Part shown: in pieces, positions 26,116 to 33,973 of the stretch
Position numbering within the stretch: position 1 is the first letter of the stretch
Layout of the letters: each line of letters begins with the position of its first letter
Source of the DNA: Pseudomaricurvus sp033283335
GTDB taxonomy: Bacteria; Pseudomonadota; Gammaproteobacteria; Pseudomonadales; Cellvibrionaceae
Length of the DNA stretch: 64,000 nt
Reading direction: 5' to 3'
NCBI GenBank assembly: GCA_033283335.1
Contig: JAWMQP010000006.1
Location: 186,001 to 250,000 of the forward strand
Program-made: the position numbers and the translations under genes
The notes under the pieces: model-generated
Database searches by the model: none
The model's input: only the letters and a program-made list of their open reading frames with translations
Told to the model about the DNA's origin: nothing

Positions 26116-26150
26116 GCAAGATCGTCCATTATAAGGGCAAGATCGTCAAT
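26116..26150. promoter_or_regulatory. Twin direct repeats, likely AraC-family operator
   Basis: GCAAGATCGTCCAT (26116-26129) and GCAAGATCGTCAAT (26137-26150) differ at one base. They are 21 bp apart, two helical turns on the same face, as in AraC I1-I2 type sites. The right copy is 117 bp before the acyl-CoA dehydrogenase start and the left 66 bp before the regulator. A -10-like TAGAAT lies downstream at 26186-26191. Confidence 0.65.
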
Positions 26151-26266
26151 CCACAGGGGCTACCGAGCTGTGGTTTACTGGCTGCTAGAATGATGGGGTT
26201 GCGTGTGTGCCAGGGAGACTGCGGCACAAACGTCAGAATAAAAGCGTGCGCGCGAGAGAGATTGCG

Positions 26267-27433
26267 ATGGATTTTAATTTGTCGGAAGAGCAGTTGGCCT
26301 TCCAGGAAGCCGCCCGAGCCTTTGCCCAGGGCGAAATGGCGCCTTTAGCTGCCGAATGGGATGAGCACAAAATTTTCCCCACGGACGTGATTGCCAAGGC
26401 CGGTGAGATGGGCTTTTGTGGCATGTACTGTCCCGAAGACGACGGCGGCATGGGCCTGTCCCGGTTGGACACCGTGATTATTCTCGAAGAGCTGGCCGCC
26501 GCCTGCACCTCCACCGCCGCTTTTATCTCCATCCACAATATGGCCACCTGGATGCTCTGCAGCTGGGGCACTGACAGCGTCAAGGCCCAGTGGGCGGGGG
26601 GCCTCACCTCAGGCCAAAAACTGGCGTCTTACTGTCTGACCGAACCCGGTGCGGGCAGCGACGCCGGTTCCCTGCGCACCAGCGCCAGACGTGACGGCGA
26701 TGACTATGTGATCAACGGTGGCAAGATGTTCATCAGCGGTGCTGGCAGTACCGATGTGCTGGTGTTGATGGCCCGCACCGGCAGTGCCGACAGCGGCGCC
26801 AAAGGCATCAGTGCTTTTGCTGTGCCGGCTGATGCGGACGGCATCCATTACGGTAAGAACGAAGACAAGATGGGCTGGAACTCCCAGCCGACCCGCGCCA
26901 TCACGTTTGACAACGTGCGTATTCCGGCGGCCAATCTGCTGGGCGCCGAGGGCGAAGGGTTTAAGATTGCCATGAAGGGCCTCGACGGTGGCCGCATCAA
27001 TATTGCCACCTGCTCCATTGGTGCGGCCCAGGCGTGCATCAATCACACTCAGGTTTATATGCAGGAGCGGCAGCAGTTTGGCCAGCCCATTGCCAGCTTC
27101 CAGGCGCTGCAATTCAAACTGGCGGACATGGTCACCGAGCTGGTGGCGGCACGGCAGATGGTGCGTCTGGCAGCCTGCAAGCTGGATGAAGGGCACCTCG
27201 ATAAAACCACCTATTGCGCGATGGCCAAGCGTTTTGCCACCGATGTCGGGTTTGAGGTCTGCAACCACGCCATCCAATTGCACGGTGGCTACGGTTACAT
27301 CAAGGAATACCCGATTGAGCGCTATATGCGCGATGCCCGGGTGCACCAGATTCTCGAGGGTACCAACGAGGTGATGCGCATGATCACCGCCCGCCGGGTG
27401 CTGGAGGAAGGCGCCACCGACGCCATCCGCTAA
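26267..27433 (+). CDS. Acyl-CoA dehydrogenase, probably isobutyryl-CoA dehydrogenase
   Basis: FAD-dependent acyl-CoA dehydrogenase (388 aa). In this operon it most likely oxidises isobutyryl-CoA to methacrylyl-CoA in valine breakdown. Start at the ATG at 26267 (MDFNLSEEQLAFQEAARAFA), the family start. FAD and substrate motifs: CLTEPGAGSDAGSL at about 126, the KMFISGAGSTDVLVLMART segment, and IQLHGGYGYIKEYPIERYMRDAR with the catalytic base Glu in ILEGTNEV at about 370. Operon partners downstream are enoyl-CoA hydratase, 3-hydroxyisobutyryl-CoA hydrolase and 3-hydroxyisobutyrate dehydrogenase, the consecutive valine steps. This context supports the isobutyryl specificity; motif reading alone would not. 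Confidence 0.88.
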   Translation: MDFNLSEEQLAFQEAARAFAQGEMAPLAAEWDEHKIFPTDVIAKAGEMGFCGMYCPEDDGGMGLSRLDTVIILEELAAACTSTAAFISIHNMATWMLCSWGTDSVKAQWAGGLTSGQKLASYCLTEPGAGSDAGSLRTSARRDGDDYVINGGKMFISGAGSTDVLVLMARTGSADSGAKGISAFAVPADADGIHYGKNEDKMGWNSQPTRAITFDNVRIPAANLLGAEGEGFKIAMKGLDGGRINIATCSIGAAQACINHTQVYMQERQQFGQPIASFQALQFKLADMVTELVAARQMVRLAACKLDEGHLDKTTYCAMAKRFATDVGFEVCNHAIQLHGGYGYIKEYPIERYMRDARVHQILEGTNEVMRMITARRVLEEGATDAIR

Positions 27434-27482
27434 TGTCAATGCGGCCAATCATGTCTTACCAAACTCAGTGAATGGAACGTTT

Positions 27483-28259
27483 ATGAGCAATTTATTGAAG
27501 CTGGAAAAACGCGGCCACACCGCCATTGTTACTTTCAACAATCCTCCGGCCAATACCTGGACCCCAGAGAGTCTGCGTTACCTGCAACAGATTGTGCTGG
27601 AGCTGAATCAAGACAAAGACAACTATGCACTGATTCTCACCAGTGGCAGCGAAAAATTCTTTAGCGCCGGCGCCGACCTGAATCAGTTCAATCACGACGA
27701 CAAGGGCCAATCGTTTGAATTTTCCCTGGCGTTTGGCGAGGCGTTTGAAACCCTGACCAATTACCGCGGCGTGTCCATCGCCGCCATCACCGGTTACGCC
27801 ATGGGTGGCGGACTGGAAGTGGCGTTGTCCTGCGACATCCGCATCTGTGAACAGCAAGCGCAGATGGCGCTGCCGGAAGCGGCGGTGGGGCTGTTGCCCT
27901 GCGGCCTGGGTTCACAGCAGCTGAGCTGGCTGGTGGGTGAGCAGTGGGCCAAACGCATGATCCTGCTGGGCGAGCGCTTGAAAGCGGACAAGGCGGAGCA
28001 GATTGGCCTGGTGTCGGAAGTGGTGCCGACCGGAACCGTGCTGGAGCGCGCGCTGGAACTGGCCGCGAACACCGAGAAACAGTCGCCCACCTCTGTGCGT
28101 TTTTGCAAGGAGTTGATCATGGCGGCCCGCGACGGCGACATCAATTCCGTCTACAGCAAAGAGCGGGAACTGTTCGTCAAACTGTGGGACACTCAGGATC
28201 AGAAAGAGGGGGTAAGTGCGTTTCTGGAAAAACGCAGCCCCGAGTGGAAAAACGCCTGA
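27483..28259 (+). CDS. Enoyl-CoA hydratase/isomerase (valine pathway)
   Basis: Crotonase-fold hydratase (258 aa), predicted to add water to methacrylyl-CoA, giving 3-hydroxyisobutyryl-CoA. Start ATG at 27483; a GTG 15 bases earlier is less likely. The oxyanion-hole segments are FSAGADLNQF at about 60-69 and ITGYAMGGGLEVALSCDIR at about 101-119. The two catalytic Glu positions are conserved: Glu in GGGLEVA and Glu in ALPEAAVGLLP at about 137. It begins 49 bp after the acyl-CoA dehydrogenase and ends 31 bp before the hydrolase. It belongs to the short crotonase group rather than the hydrolase group, whose member follows directly. Confidence 0.88.
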   Translation: MSNLLKLEKRGHTAIVTFNNPPANTWTPESLRYLQQIVLELNQDKDNYALILTSGSEKFFSAGADLNQFNHDDKGQSFEFSLAFGEAFETLTNYRGVSIAAITGYAMGGGLEVALSCDIRICEQQAQMALPEAAVGLLPCGLGSQQLSWLVGEQWAKRMILLGERLKADKAEQIGLVSEVVPTGTVLERALELAANTEKQSPTSVRFCKELIMAARDGDINSVYSKERELFVKLWDTQDQKEGVSAFLEKRSPEWKNA

Positions 28260-28290
28260 AGCTGGATCTGGAACCTGGGAAATAAACGGT

Positions 28291-29400
28291 ATGTCTGAAG
28301 TGGTAGAAAATACAGTCGTCGTGTTTGAAGAGCGCGCTGCCCTCGGCGGTAAGAAAGTTGGCTACGCCATGCTCAATGCGGAAAAATCCCTCAACTCGCT
28401 GTCGCAGGCGATGGTGGAATTGTTACTGCCCAAACTGACGCAATGGCAGGCCGACGACGATGTGATTGCGGTGTTTCTGCACAGCGCCGGCGACAAGGCC
28501 TTTTGCGCCGGTGGTGATGTGGTGGCCTTGCACGCGGGTTCAGCCGCTTACGGCGAAACCCTGCCGGATAACAGCTGCGAAGTGTTCTTTGCCGAAGAGT
28601 ATCGCCTCGACTATCTGATTCACACCTTTGGCAAGCCACTGGTGGTATGGGGCAACGGCTTTGTCATGGGCGGCGGTGTCGGTTTGTTGAGTGGCGCCTC
28701 CCATCGGGTGGTGACCAACTCCACCCGTATGGCGATGCCGGAAGTTACCATCGGTTTGTACCCGGATGTGGGTGGCACCTGGTTTTTGAATCGCACGCCT
28801 GGCAACACCGGTTTGTTCCTCGGTTTGACCGGCGCCAACATCAACGCCGCGGATGTGGAATACATCGGCTGGGCGGATTATTTCCTCACCGATGACCTGA
28901 AAGAGGAAGTCATGACCGCACTCACTGAGGTGAAGTGTGCCCAGGGGGTGACCGGGGTGTTGCAGCATTTCAGTGCGTTGGTGGCCGGACAGAAACCGAC
29001 GGGCAATCTGGTTGAGCATATCGACTGGATCAATGAGGTCTGCGCCGGTGATGACTTGCCGGTGATTGTCGATCGTATCACGGCTTATCAGGGCGACGAC
29101 AAATGGTGTGCGAAGGCGGCCCAGACGTTGGCCAGTGGTTGTCCGGTGACACCCTACCTAGTGTGGGAGCAGTTGCGCCGGGGCAAGGATTTGTCCCTTG
29201 AAGATGTCTTCCGACTGGAGCTGACCATGTCGGTCAATTGCGCCAAACGCGGTCACTTTAAAGAAGGCGTGCGGGCGTTGCTGATTGATAAGGATCGCAA
29301 TCCCCAGTGGGAATACGCCAGTGTTGCCGATGTGCCGGCTGCTGAAATTGAAGCGTTTTTTGTGGAGTCGTGGGCTCAGCATCCATTGGCGGATTTGTAG
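28291..29400 (+). CDS. 3-hydroxyisobutyryl-CoA hydrolase
   Basis: Crotonase-superfamily thioesterase (369 aa) that releases 3-hydroxyisobutyrate from its CoA ester and so prevents build-up of reactive methacrylyl-CoA. Start ATG at 28291, with GGGA upstream. It has KAFCAGGDVVALH at about 70, NGFVMGGGVGLLSGASHRVV at about 121-140, and MAMPEVTIGLYPDVGG at about 149 with the catalytic Glu. The extended C-terminal region (about 225-369) including SVNCAKRGHFKEGVRALLIDKDR is specific to the HIBYL-CoA hydrolase group and separates it from simple hydratases. A 232-bp gap containing a palindromic element lies between it and mmsB. Confidence 0.92.
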   Translation: MSEVVENTVVVFEERAALGGKKVGYAMLNAEKSLNSLSQAMVELLLPKLTQWQADDDVIAVFLHSAGDKAFCAGGDVVALHAGSAAYGETLPDNSCEVFFAEEYRLDYLIHTFGKPLVVWGNGFVMGGGVGLLSGASHRVVTNSTRMAMPEVTIGLYPDVGGTWFLNRTPGNTGLFLGLTGANINAADVEYIGWADYFLTDDLKEEVMTALTEVKCAQGVTGVLQHFSALVAGQKPTGNLVEHIDWINEVCAGDDLPVIVDRITAYQGDDKWCAKAAQTLASGCPVTPYLVWEQLRRGKDLSLEDVFRLELTMSVNCAKRGHFKEGVRALLIDKDRNPQWEYASVADVPAAEIEAFFVESWAQHPLADL

Positions 29401-29416
29401 TCTTGAATTAACCCGA

Positions 29417-29526
29417 GGCCAATACGGGGTATTTGCCCCTCCGACACGCCGTGAATATATCCCTATAGGCTCGACAGCCGCTTCCCTGCGGCTGACGGTC
29501 TGCGGGGCAAACACCCCGTATTGGCC
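29417..29526. repeat. 110-bp palindromic element with 23-bp inverted arms
   Basis: The arms 29417-29439 and 29504-29526 are reverse complements with one mismatch; the left one starts GGCCAATACGGGGTATTTG. A nested hairpin CAGCCGC-TTCCCT-GCGGCTG lies at 29475-29494. It separates the hydrolase from mmsB inside one operon and encodes no gene. It has the form of a MITE or a large intergenic REP-like element. I saw no clear target-site duplication. Confidence 0.85.
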
Positions 29527-29632
29527 ACTCTGTGCCAAGTTTGAGACAAGCTCATCGGTGATTCATGTGTGGCAGGGGTTTTGACATTAACAATAATTAC
29601 ATTCCTGGCGCTGGCCAGGAGGGAGTCAGAAC

Positions 29633-30544
29633 ATGAGCAAAACAGTCGCCTTTATCGGCCTGGGCAATATGGGCGGTGGCATGGCCGCCAACCTGGTGAA
29701 AGCCGGTTTTCAAGTCAACGCTTTTGACCTGGTGGAAGCCAACTTAACGGCGGCGGCCGAAGCGGGCTGTACAGCGGTGGATTGTTCCAGAACCGCCGTG
29801 AAAGACGCCGACTATGTGGTGTCAATGCTACCCAATGGCGCCATCGTCGAGGCGGTCTACATCGGCAACGGTGAAGCAGGGCTGTTAGCCGCCATTCCCA
29901 AGCACGCCTTGCTTCTGGACTGTTCCACCATTGCCCCGGCCAATTCCCGTCGAGTCGGTGCCGAGGCGGAAAAATTTGGGCTGCAGTTTGTCGATGCGCC
30001 GGTGTCCGGTGGTGTGGCCGCGGCAGCTGCCGGCACCCTGGCGTTTATGGTGGGTGGCAGTGAGAGCAATTTCGAAGCGGCCAAACCGGTGTTGAACGCC
30101 ATGGGGGCGAATGTGTTTCGCGCCGGTGATGTGGGCGCCGGGCAGGTGGCGAAGATCTGCAACAATATGCTGCTGGCAATTCATATGGCCGGTACCGCCG
30201 AGGCGTTGCAGTTGGGGATGGACAACGGTCTGGACCCCAAAGTGTTGTCGGAAATTATGCTGAAGAGTTCCGGTTGTAACTGGTCGCTGGAAAAATACAA
30301 TCCGGTACCGGGTGTGATGGAAACTGCTCCGGCCAGTCGTGATTACGAAGGCGGGTTTATGGTGGATCTGATGCTGAAAGACTTGAGCCTGGCTTCAGAG
30401 GCCTCAGTACACAGTCAGTCGTCGATTCCCATGGGTGCTGCCGCCCGTAACCTGTTTAATCTGCACAAAAACAGCGGCGGGGAAGACAAAGGCAAGAAAG
30501 ACTTTTCCAGCATTCAGCAGTTGTACGCCAATCCGAAAAATTGA
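29633..30544 (+). CDS. mmsB: 3-hydroxyisobutyrate dehydrogenase MmsB
   Basis: NAD-dependent dehydrogenase (303 aa) converting 3-hydroxyisobutyrate to methylmalonate semialdehyde. The ATG at 29633 follows GGAGGG. Rossmann motif GLGNMGGGMAANLVKAG at about 9-25; substrate-binding DAPVSGGVAAAAAGTLAFMVGG at about 122-143; catalytic Lys in GAGQVAKICNNM at about 173. The C-terminal helical domain has SGCNWSLEKYNPVPGVMETAP. It is the last gene of the valine block. The next enzyme, methylmalonate-semialdehyde dehydrogenase (mmsA), usually adjacent, is not present in this window. Confidence 0.93.
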   Translation: MSKTVAFIGLGNMGGGMAANLVKAGFQVNAFDLVEANLTAAAEAGCTAVDCSRTAVKDADYVVSMLPNGAIVEAVYIGNGEAGLLAAIPKHALLLDCSTIAPANSRRVGAEAEKFGLQFVDAPVSGGVAAAAAGTLAFMVGGSESNFEAAKPVLNAMGANVFRAGDVGAGQVAKICNNMLLAIHMAGTAEALQLGMDNGLDPKVLSEIMLKSSGCNWSLEKYNPVPGVMETAPASRDYEGGFMVDLMLKDLSLASEASVHSQSSIPMGAAARNLFNLHKNSGGEDKGKKDFSSIQQLYANPKN

Positions 30545-30565
30545 CATCTCGCCGTTTTCGCTCAA

Positions 30566-30586
30566 CAGCCGGGCAATACCCGGCTG
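30566..30586. terminator. Hairpin between convergent mmsB and nrdJb
   Basis: CAGCCGGG and CCCGGCTG form an eight-base perfect stem with a five-base loop. Neither strand has a strong T-tract after it, so termination is only suggested. Confidence 0.45.
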
Positions 30587-30605
30587 CATAAAGGTTGTCG
30601 CTGTC

Positions 30606-31283
30606 TCAGCTGCACTTGGAATCGCCGCAGCTCAAACAGGTTTTGCAGCCGTCCATGACAATCACCGCTTTGGTGTGACATTTCAGGCACAGTGACGCAC
30701 TGGGCGGGTAGCTGGCGTTGTCTTCGGCTTCCTGTGGGTTTTGTTGATTGTACTTTTCCAGTTTTTCCGCAAGGATTTGTTTTTGATGCTCGCTCAGTTC
30801 TTCGTTGCGGATCAGACCGATGCTGATCATGTGCCTTTCAATGGCGTCGCCAATCTCGGCCACCAGTGAAGGCATAAAGCGGCCACCTGATTTGAAATAG
30901 CCGCCCTGGGGATCAAACACGGCTTTCAATTCTTCCACCAAAAATGTGACGTCTCCGCCTTTGCGGAACACGGCCGAGATAACCCGGGTCAGGGCGACCA
31001 CCCATTGATAGTGCTCCAGGTTTTTAGAGTTGATAAAGATTTCAAACGGCCGCCGTTGCTCGTAGGGTGTGTCCGGATTGAGCACAATATCGTTGATAGT
31101 AATATAGAGTGCGTGATCCGACAGTGGTGTTTTGATTTTGTAGGTGGCACCGATCAGCATTTCCGGCCGGCCTACATTTTCGTGCATGTGTTCGATGGTG
31201 CTGTCGACGGTTTGCGGTTGATCGTCTTTCTCCGATACCAGTCGGTAACCCACAATTTTCTGATCAATTTTGTTGGCGCTCAT
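30606..31283 (-). CDS. nrdJb: Class II ribonucleotide reductase subunit NrdJb
   Basis: The C-terminal half (225 aa) of a class II adenosylcobalamin-dependent ribonucleotide reductase encoded as a separate gene. Start ATG at 31283. It contains the TSCPD domain (about 55-150, HALYITINDIVLNPDTPYEQRRPFEIFI) and ends with a cysteine-rich tail, CLKCHTKAVIVMDGCKTCLSCGDSKC. The tail probably supplies the thiols that re-reduce the active site from thioredoxin. It begins 17 bases after nrdJa stops. The same split NrdJa/NrdJb arrangement is known in Pseudomonas, where both parts are needed for activity. Confidence 0.92.
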   Translation of the reverse strand: MSANKIDQKIVGYRLVSEKDDQPQTVDSTIEHMHENVGRPEMLIGATYKIKTPLSDHALYITINDIVLNPDTPYEQRRPFEIFINSKNLEHYQWVVALTRVISAVFRKGGDVTFLVEELKAVFDPQGGYFKSGGRFMPSLVAEIGDAIERHMISIGLIRNEELSEHQKQILAEKLEKYNQQNPQEAEDNASYPPSASLCLKCHTKAVIVMDGCKTCLSCGDSKCS

Positions 31284-31300
31284 AACAGGTGTCCTGAATC

Positions 31301-33451
31301 TCAAAGTTTGCCGTAGTAGCCTTCTTTCAAAGCTTCGTAAAGGTTGGCGGCGGTATGCGTCTCGCCATCGTATTCAATCGTTTCATTGCCCTTCAGGGTT
31401 ACGCTGGTGCCGTCTTCCAGTTGAAACTCGTAACGGGTGTTGGCCAGGTCTTCTTCTTTAACCAGTACCCCTTGAAACGCTTCCGGGTTGAAGCGGAAGG
31501 TGGTGCAACCTTTCAAACCTTGTGAGTGGGCGTACAGATAGATGTCTTTAAAATCGTCAAAAGCAATATCCGTCGGGACATTGATGGTTTTCGATATGGA
31601 GGAGTCAATCCACTTCTGCGCGGCAGCCTGTACATCTACATGTTGTTGCGGTGTGATCTGGTCGCTGACCACAAAGTAGTCGGGCAGTTGCTGCTCCGGT
31701 GACTTGCTGTAAGGCTCAGCCGAGGCGTTGACACAGTGGCGATAGGCCAGCAATTCATAGGAAAAGACATCGACACTCTCTTTGGTTTTGCGATCTTCAC
31801 GGATGATGTTGCGGCTATAGTGATGCGCAAAACTGGGCTCAATGCCGTTGCTGGCGTTATTGGCCAGCGACAGGGAAATGGTGCCCGTCGGAGCTATGGA
31901 AGAGTGATGGGTGAAGCGACAGCCATGCTGGACGATGTCTTCGATCAGCTGTGGGTCCTCTTCGGCAATTCGGGCCATATAGTCACTGTAGTGGGCCATC
32001 AACACCCGGCCACTGACTTCATCACCCGCTTGATAGCGCTCAGCGAGAGCGGGTTTCTGTTCCAGCATGGCAGCCGTGATGCCGTAGTTGCGCTCCAGGG
32101 TCGGTGCGCCGCCTTTTTCTTTCGCCAGTGCCACCCCTTCGCGCCAGCCGGTAAGAGCCAGTTCCTTGCTGACTTGTTCGGTGAACGCTATCGAGGCTGG
32201 ACTGCCGTAAGCGATGCGCAGCATGGTCATGGCTGAACCGAGACCGAGAAATCCCATGCCATGCCGACGTTTGTCGAAAATTTCCTGGCGTTGCTGTTCC
32301 AGCGCCAGGCCGTTAATTTCCACCACATTGTCGAGCATGCGGGTAAAGATGCGCACCAGTTTGCGGTAGGTGTCCCAGTCAAAGCGGGCTTGCTCGGTAA
32401 AGGGATCCACCACAAAGCGGGTCAGGTTAATCGAGCCCAACAGGCAGCTGCCGTAAGGCGGCAGCGGTTGCTCGCCGCAGGGATTGGTGGCGCGAATGGT
32501 CTCACAGAACCAGTTATTGTTTAGCCGATTGACCCGGTCGATAAGGATAAAACCGGGCTCGGCAAAATCGTAGGTGGAGGCCATGATCTGGTCCCACAGG
32601 CGGCGGGCGGGAATGGTGCGGGTGATACGGCAGGCCACCAGTCCCTGTTGGTTGCGCAGGTAGCCATCGCCCAGGTGGTTGAGGCTGCGCCAGCACACCT
32701 GCTGGGGGTCGTTAAGATCAACGCCGTTATGGCTTTGCTCGGCCTCGGTCATGGGAAAAGACAGCGGCCAGTCCGCTTCCGCTTTAACCGCCTCAATAAA
32801 ATCGTCGGTGATCAACAGCGACAGATTGAACTGGCGCAGGCGACCATCTTCGCGCTTGGCGTGGATAAAATCCTGTACATCCGGGTGGTGCACATCGAAG
32901 GTGGCCATCTGGGCGCCGCGACGGCCACCGGCTGAGGAGACGGTAAAACACATCTTGTCGAAGATATCCATAAACGACAGTGGGCCGGAGGTTTTGGCGC
33001 CCGCGCCCGAGACGTAGGCACCCCGCGGCCGCAGGGTGGAAAATTCATAGCCGATGCCACAACCGGCCTTGAGGGTGAGGCCGGCTTCCAGGTTTTTTTC
33101 CAGGATGCCCTGCATGGAATCCTCGATGGTGCCGGAGACGGTGCAGTTGATGGTGGAGGTGGCCGGTTTGTATTCGGCCGCGCCGGCATTGGAGGTGATG
33201 CGACCCGCCGGGATGGCGCCGTGTTCCAGGGCCCATAAAAACTCCGCCTGCCAGTGCTGGCGACGCTTGCTTTCCACCTGGGCAAGGGCCTCGGCTACTC
33301 GCCGATAGGTGGCCGTGACATCGGCGTCGACGGGACGGTCCTGCTGGTCTTTTAAACGGTATTTCTTGTCCCAGATGTCGAGGGACGCCGGTTGCAGAGG
33401 CAGAGTGTCTACGGGGGTATTGCTGGCGGTGGAAGTGGGCTGGGAGGCCAT
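31301..33451 (-). CDS. nrdJa: Class II ribonucleotide reductase catalytic subunit NrdJa
   Basis: Adenosylcobalamin-dependent ribonucleotide reductase (716 aa), which makes deoxyribonucleotides with or without oxygen. Catalytic features: TINCTVSGTIEDSMQGI with the first active-site Cys at about 120, GCGIGYEFSTLRPRGAYVSG at about 147, and the finger-loop NPCGEQPLPPYGSCLLGSIN at about 327-346 with the radical Cys and Glu. The barrel ends at GCTTFRFNPEAFQGVL. The protein stops before the TSCPD/Cys-rich region, which is the separate nrdJb. An FNR/Anr-like site lies about 97 bp upstream. No cobalamin riboswitch was recognised in the leader. The shared regulator nrdR is at 44112 in the same window. 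Confidence 0.95.
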   Translation of the reverse strand: MASQPTSTASNTPVDTLPLQPASLDIWDKKYRLKDQQDRPVDADVTATYRRVAEALAQVESKRRQHWQAEFLWALEHGAIPAGRITSNAGAAEYKPATSTINCTVSGTIEDSMQGILEKNLEAGLTLKAGCGIGYEFSTLRPRGAYVSGAGAKTSGPLSFMDIFDKMCFTVSSAGGRRGAQMATFDVHHPDVQDFIHAKREDGRLRQFNLSLLITDDFIEAVKAEADWPLSFPMTEAEQSHNGVDLNDPQQVCWRSLNHLGDGYLRNQQGLVACRITRTIPARRLWDQIMASTYDFAEPGFILIDRVNRLNNNWFCETIRATNPCGEQPLPPYGSCLLGSINLTRFVVDPFTEQARFDWDTYRKLVRIFTRMLDNVVEINGLALEQQRQEIFDKRRHGMGFLGLGSAMTMLRIAYGSPASIAFTEQVSKELALTGWREGVALAKEKGGAPTLERNYGITAAMLEQKPALAERYQAGDEVSGRVLMAHYSDYMARIAEEDPQLIEDIVQHGCRFTHHSSIAPTGTISLSLANNASNGIEPSFAHHYSRNIIREDRKTKESVDVFSYELLAYRHCVNASAEPYSKSPEQQLPDYFVVSDQITPQQHVDVQAAAQKWIDSSISKTINVPTDIAFDDFKDIYLYAHSQGLKGCTTFRFNPEAFQGVLVKEEDLANTRYEFQLEDGTSVTLKGNETIEYDGETHTAANLYEALKEGYYGKL

Positions 33452-33973
33452 AGATAGTGTGTTCCGTAAGTTTGGGAAATGGTTGCTTTAAGGTTGTGAT
33501 GCGGCAAAGGACCATTTTGTCTTGCTGGGGAAATCATCAATATGACCTGCATCAAGGCAATCAGATTCTGTCCACGTTTCACTGTAAGTTATTGTTATTG
33601 GAAAGGATTCTTTGCTTAAGCGGATAGCTGTCGAGGCCAGTGGTGTGGCGGCTTTACGGTGTCTGCGGACAGGGATTGGTCACTCTTGGTCAGGTCCTCA
33701 GGCGGCGGCAATATTACCCCGGAATACCCCGGCAAAAGCCCATGGTTTAAGTGTTGGCGAGAGCCCGCTCTGCGTCAATTTCCTGGATGTGGTTCGGCTT
33801 GAGTACACCTTTGAAGAAATTTATAAACTTTAATTTATCGATAGTCTTGTTTTGGGTGAGGAACCGGTTTGGAGGCGGGTAAAAGTGCGAAATTGCGTCC
33901 TGAATGGTGTACAATCCGCGGCCTTGAATGACTCACACCGTATTTTCCGTAGCGACTACTACAGGGTTATCCC
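33452..33973. other. 522-bp intergenic region between nrdJa and glyA
   Basis: This divergent region has no convincing gene. A 73-codon frame at 33612-33833 has no ribosome binding site or recognisable product. It holds the FNR/Anr-like box (33542-33555) and a -10-like TACAAT at 33910-33915, about 60 bp before glyA. I looked for cobalamin and glycine riboswitch cores and saw none. Confidence 0.6.
33542..33555. promoter_or_regulatory. FNR/Anr-like box upstream of nrdJa
   Basis: ATGACCTGCATCAA matches TTGAY-N4-RTCAA in nine of ten defined positions. It is centred about 97 bp before nrdJa, nearly the same distance as the hemN site. Confidence 0.5.

Noticed and set aside
33440..33470. Possible NrdR box over the nrdJa start codon
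   Set aside because: Only a half-match (ACACTATCTAT) is present and the second box expected about three turns away is missing.
33452..33700. Possible cobalamin riboswitch upstream of nrdJa
   Set aside because: Isolated words resemble parts of a B12 aptamer, but no ordered set of core elements could be aligned.
33612..33833. A 73-codon frame between nrdJa and glyA
   Set aside because: No ribosome binding site, no recognisable product, and codon content unlike the neighbours.
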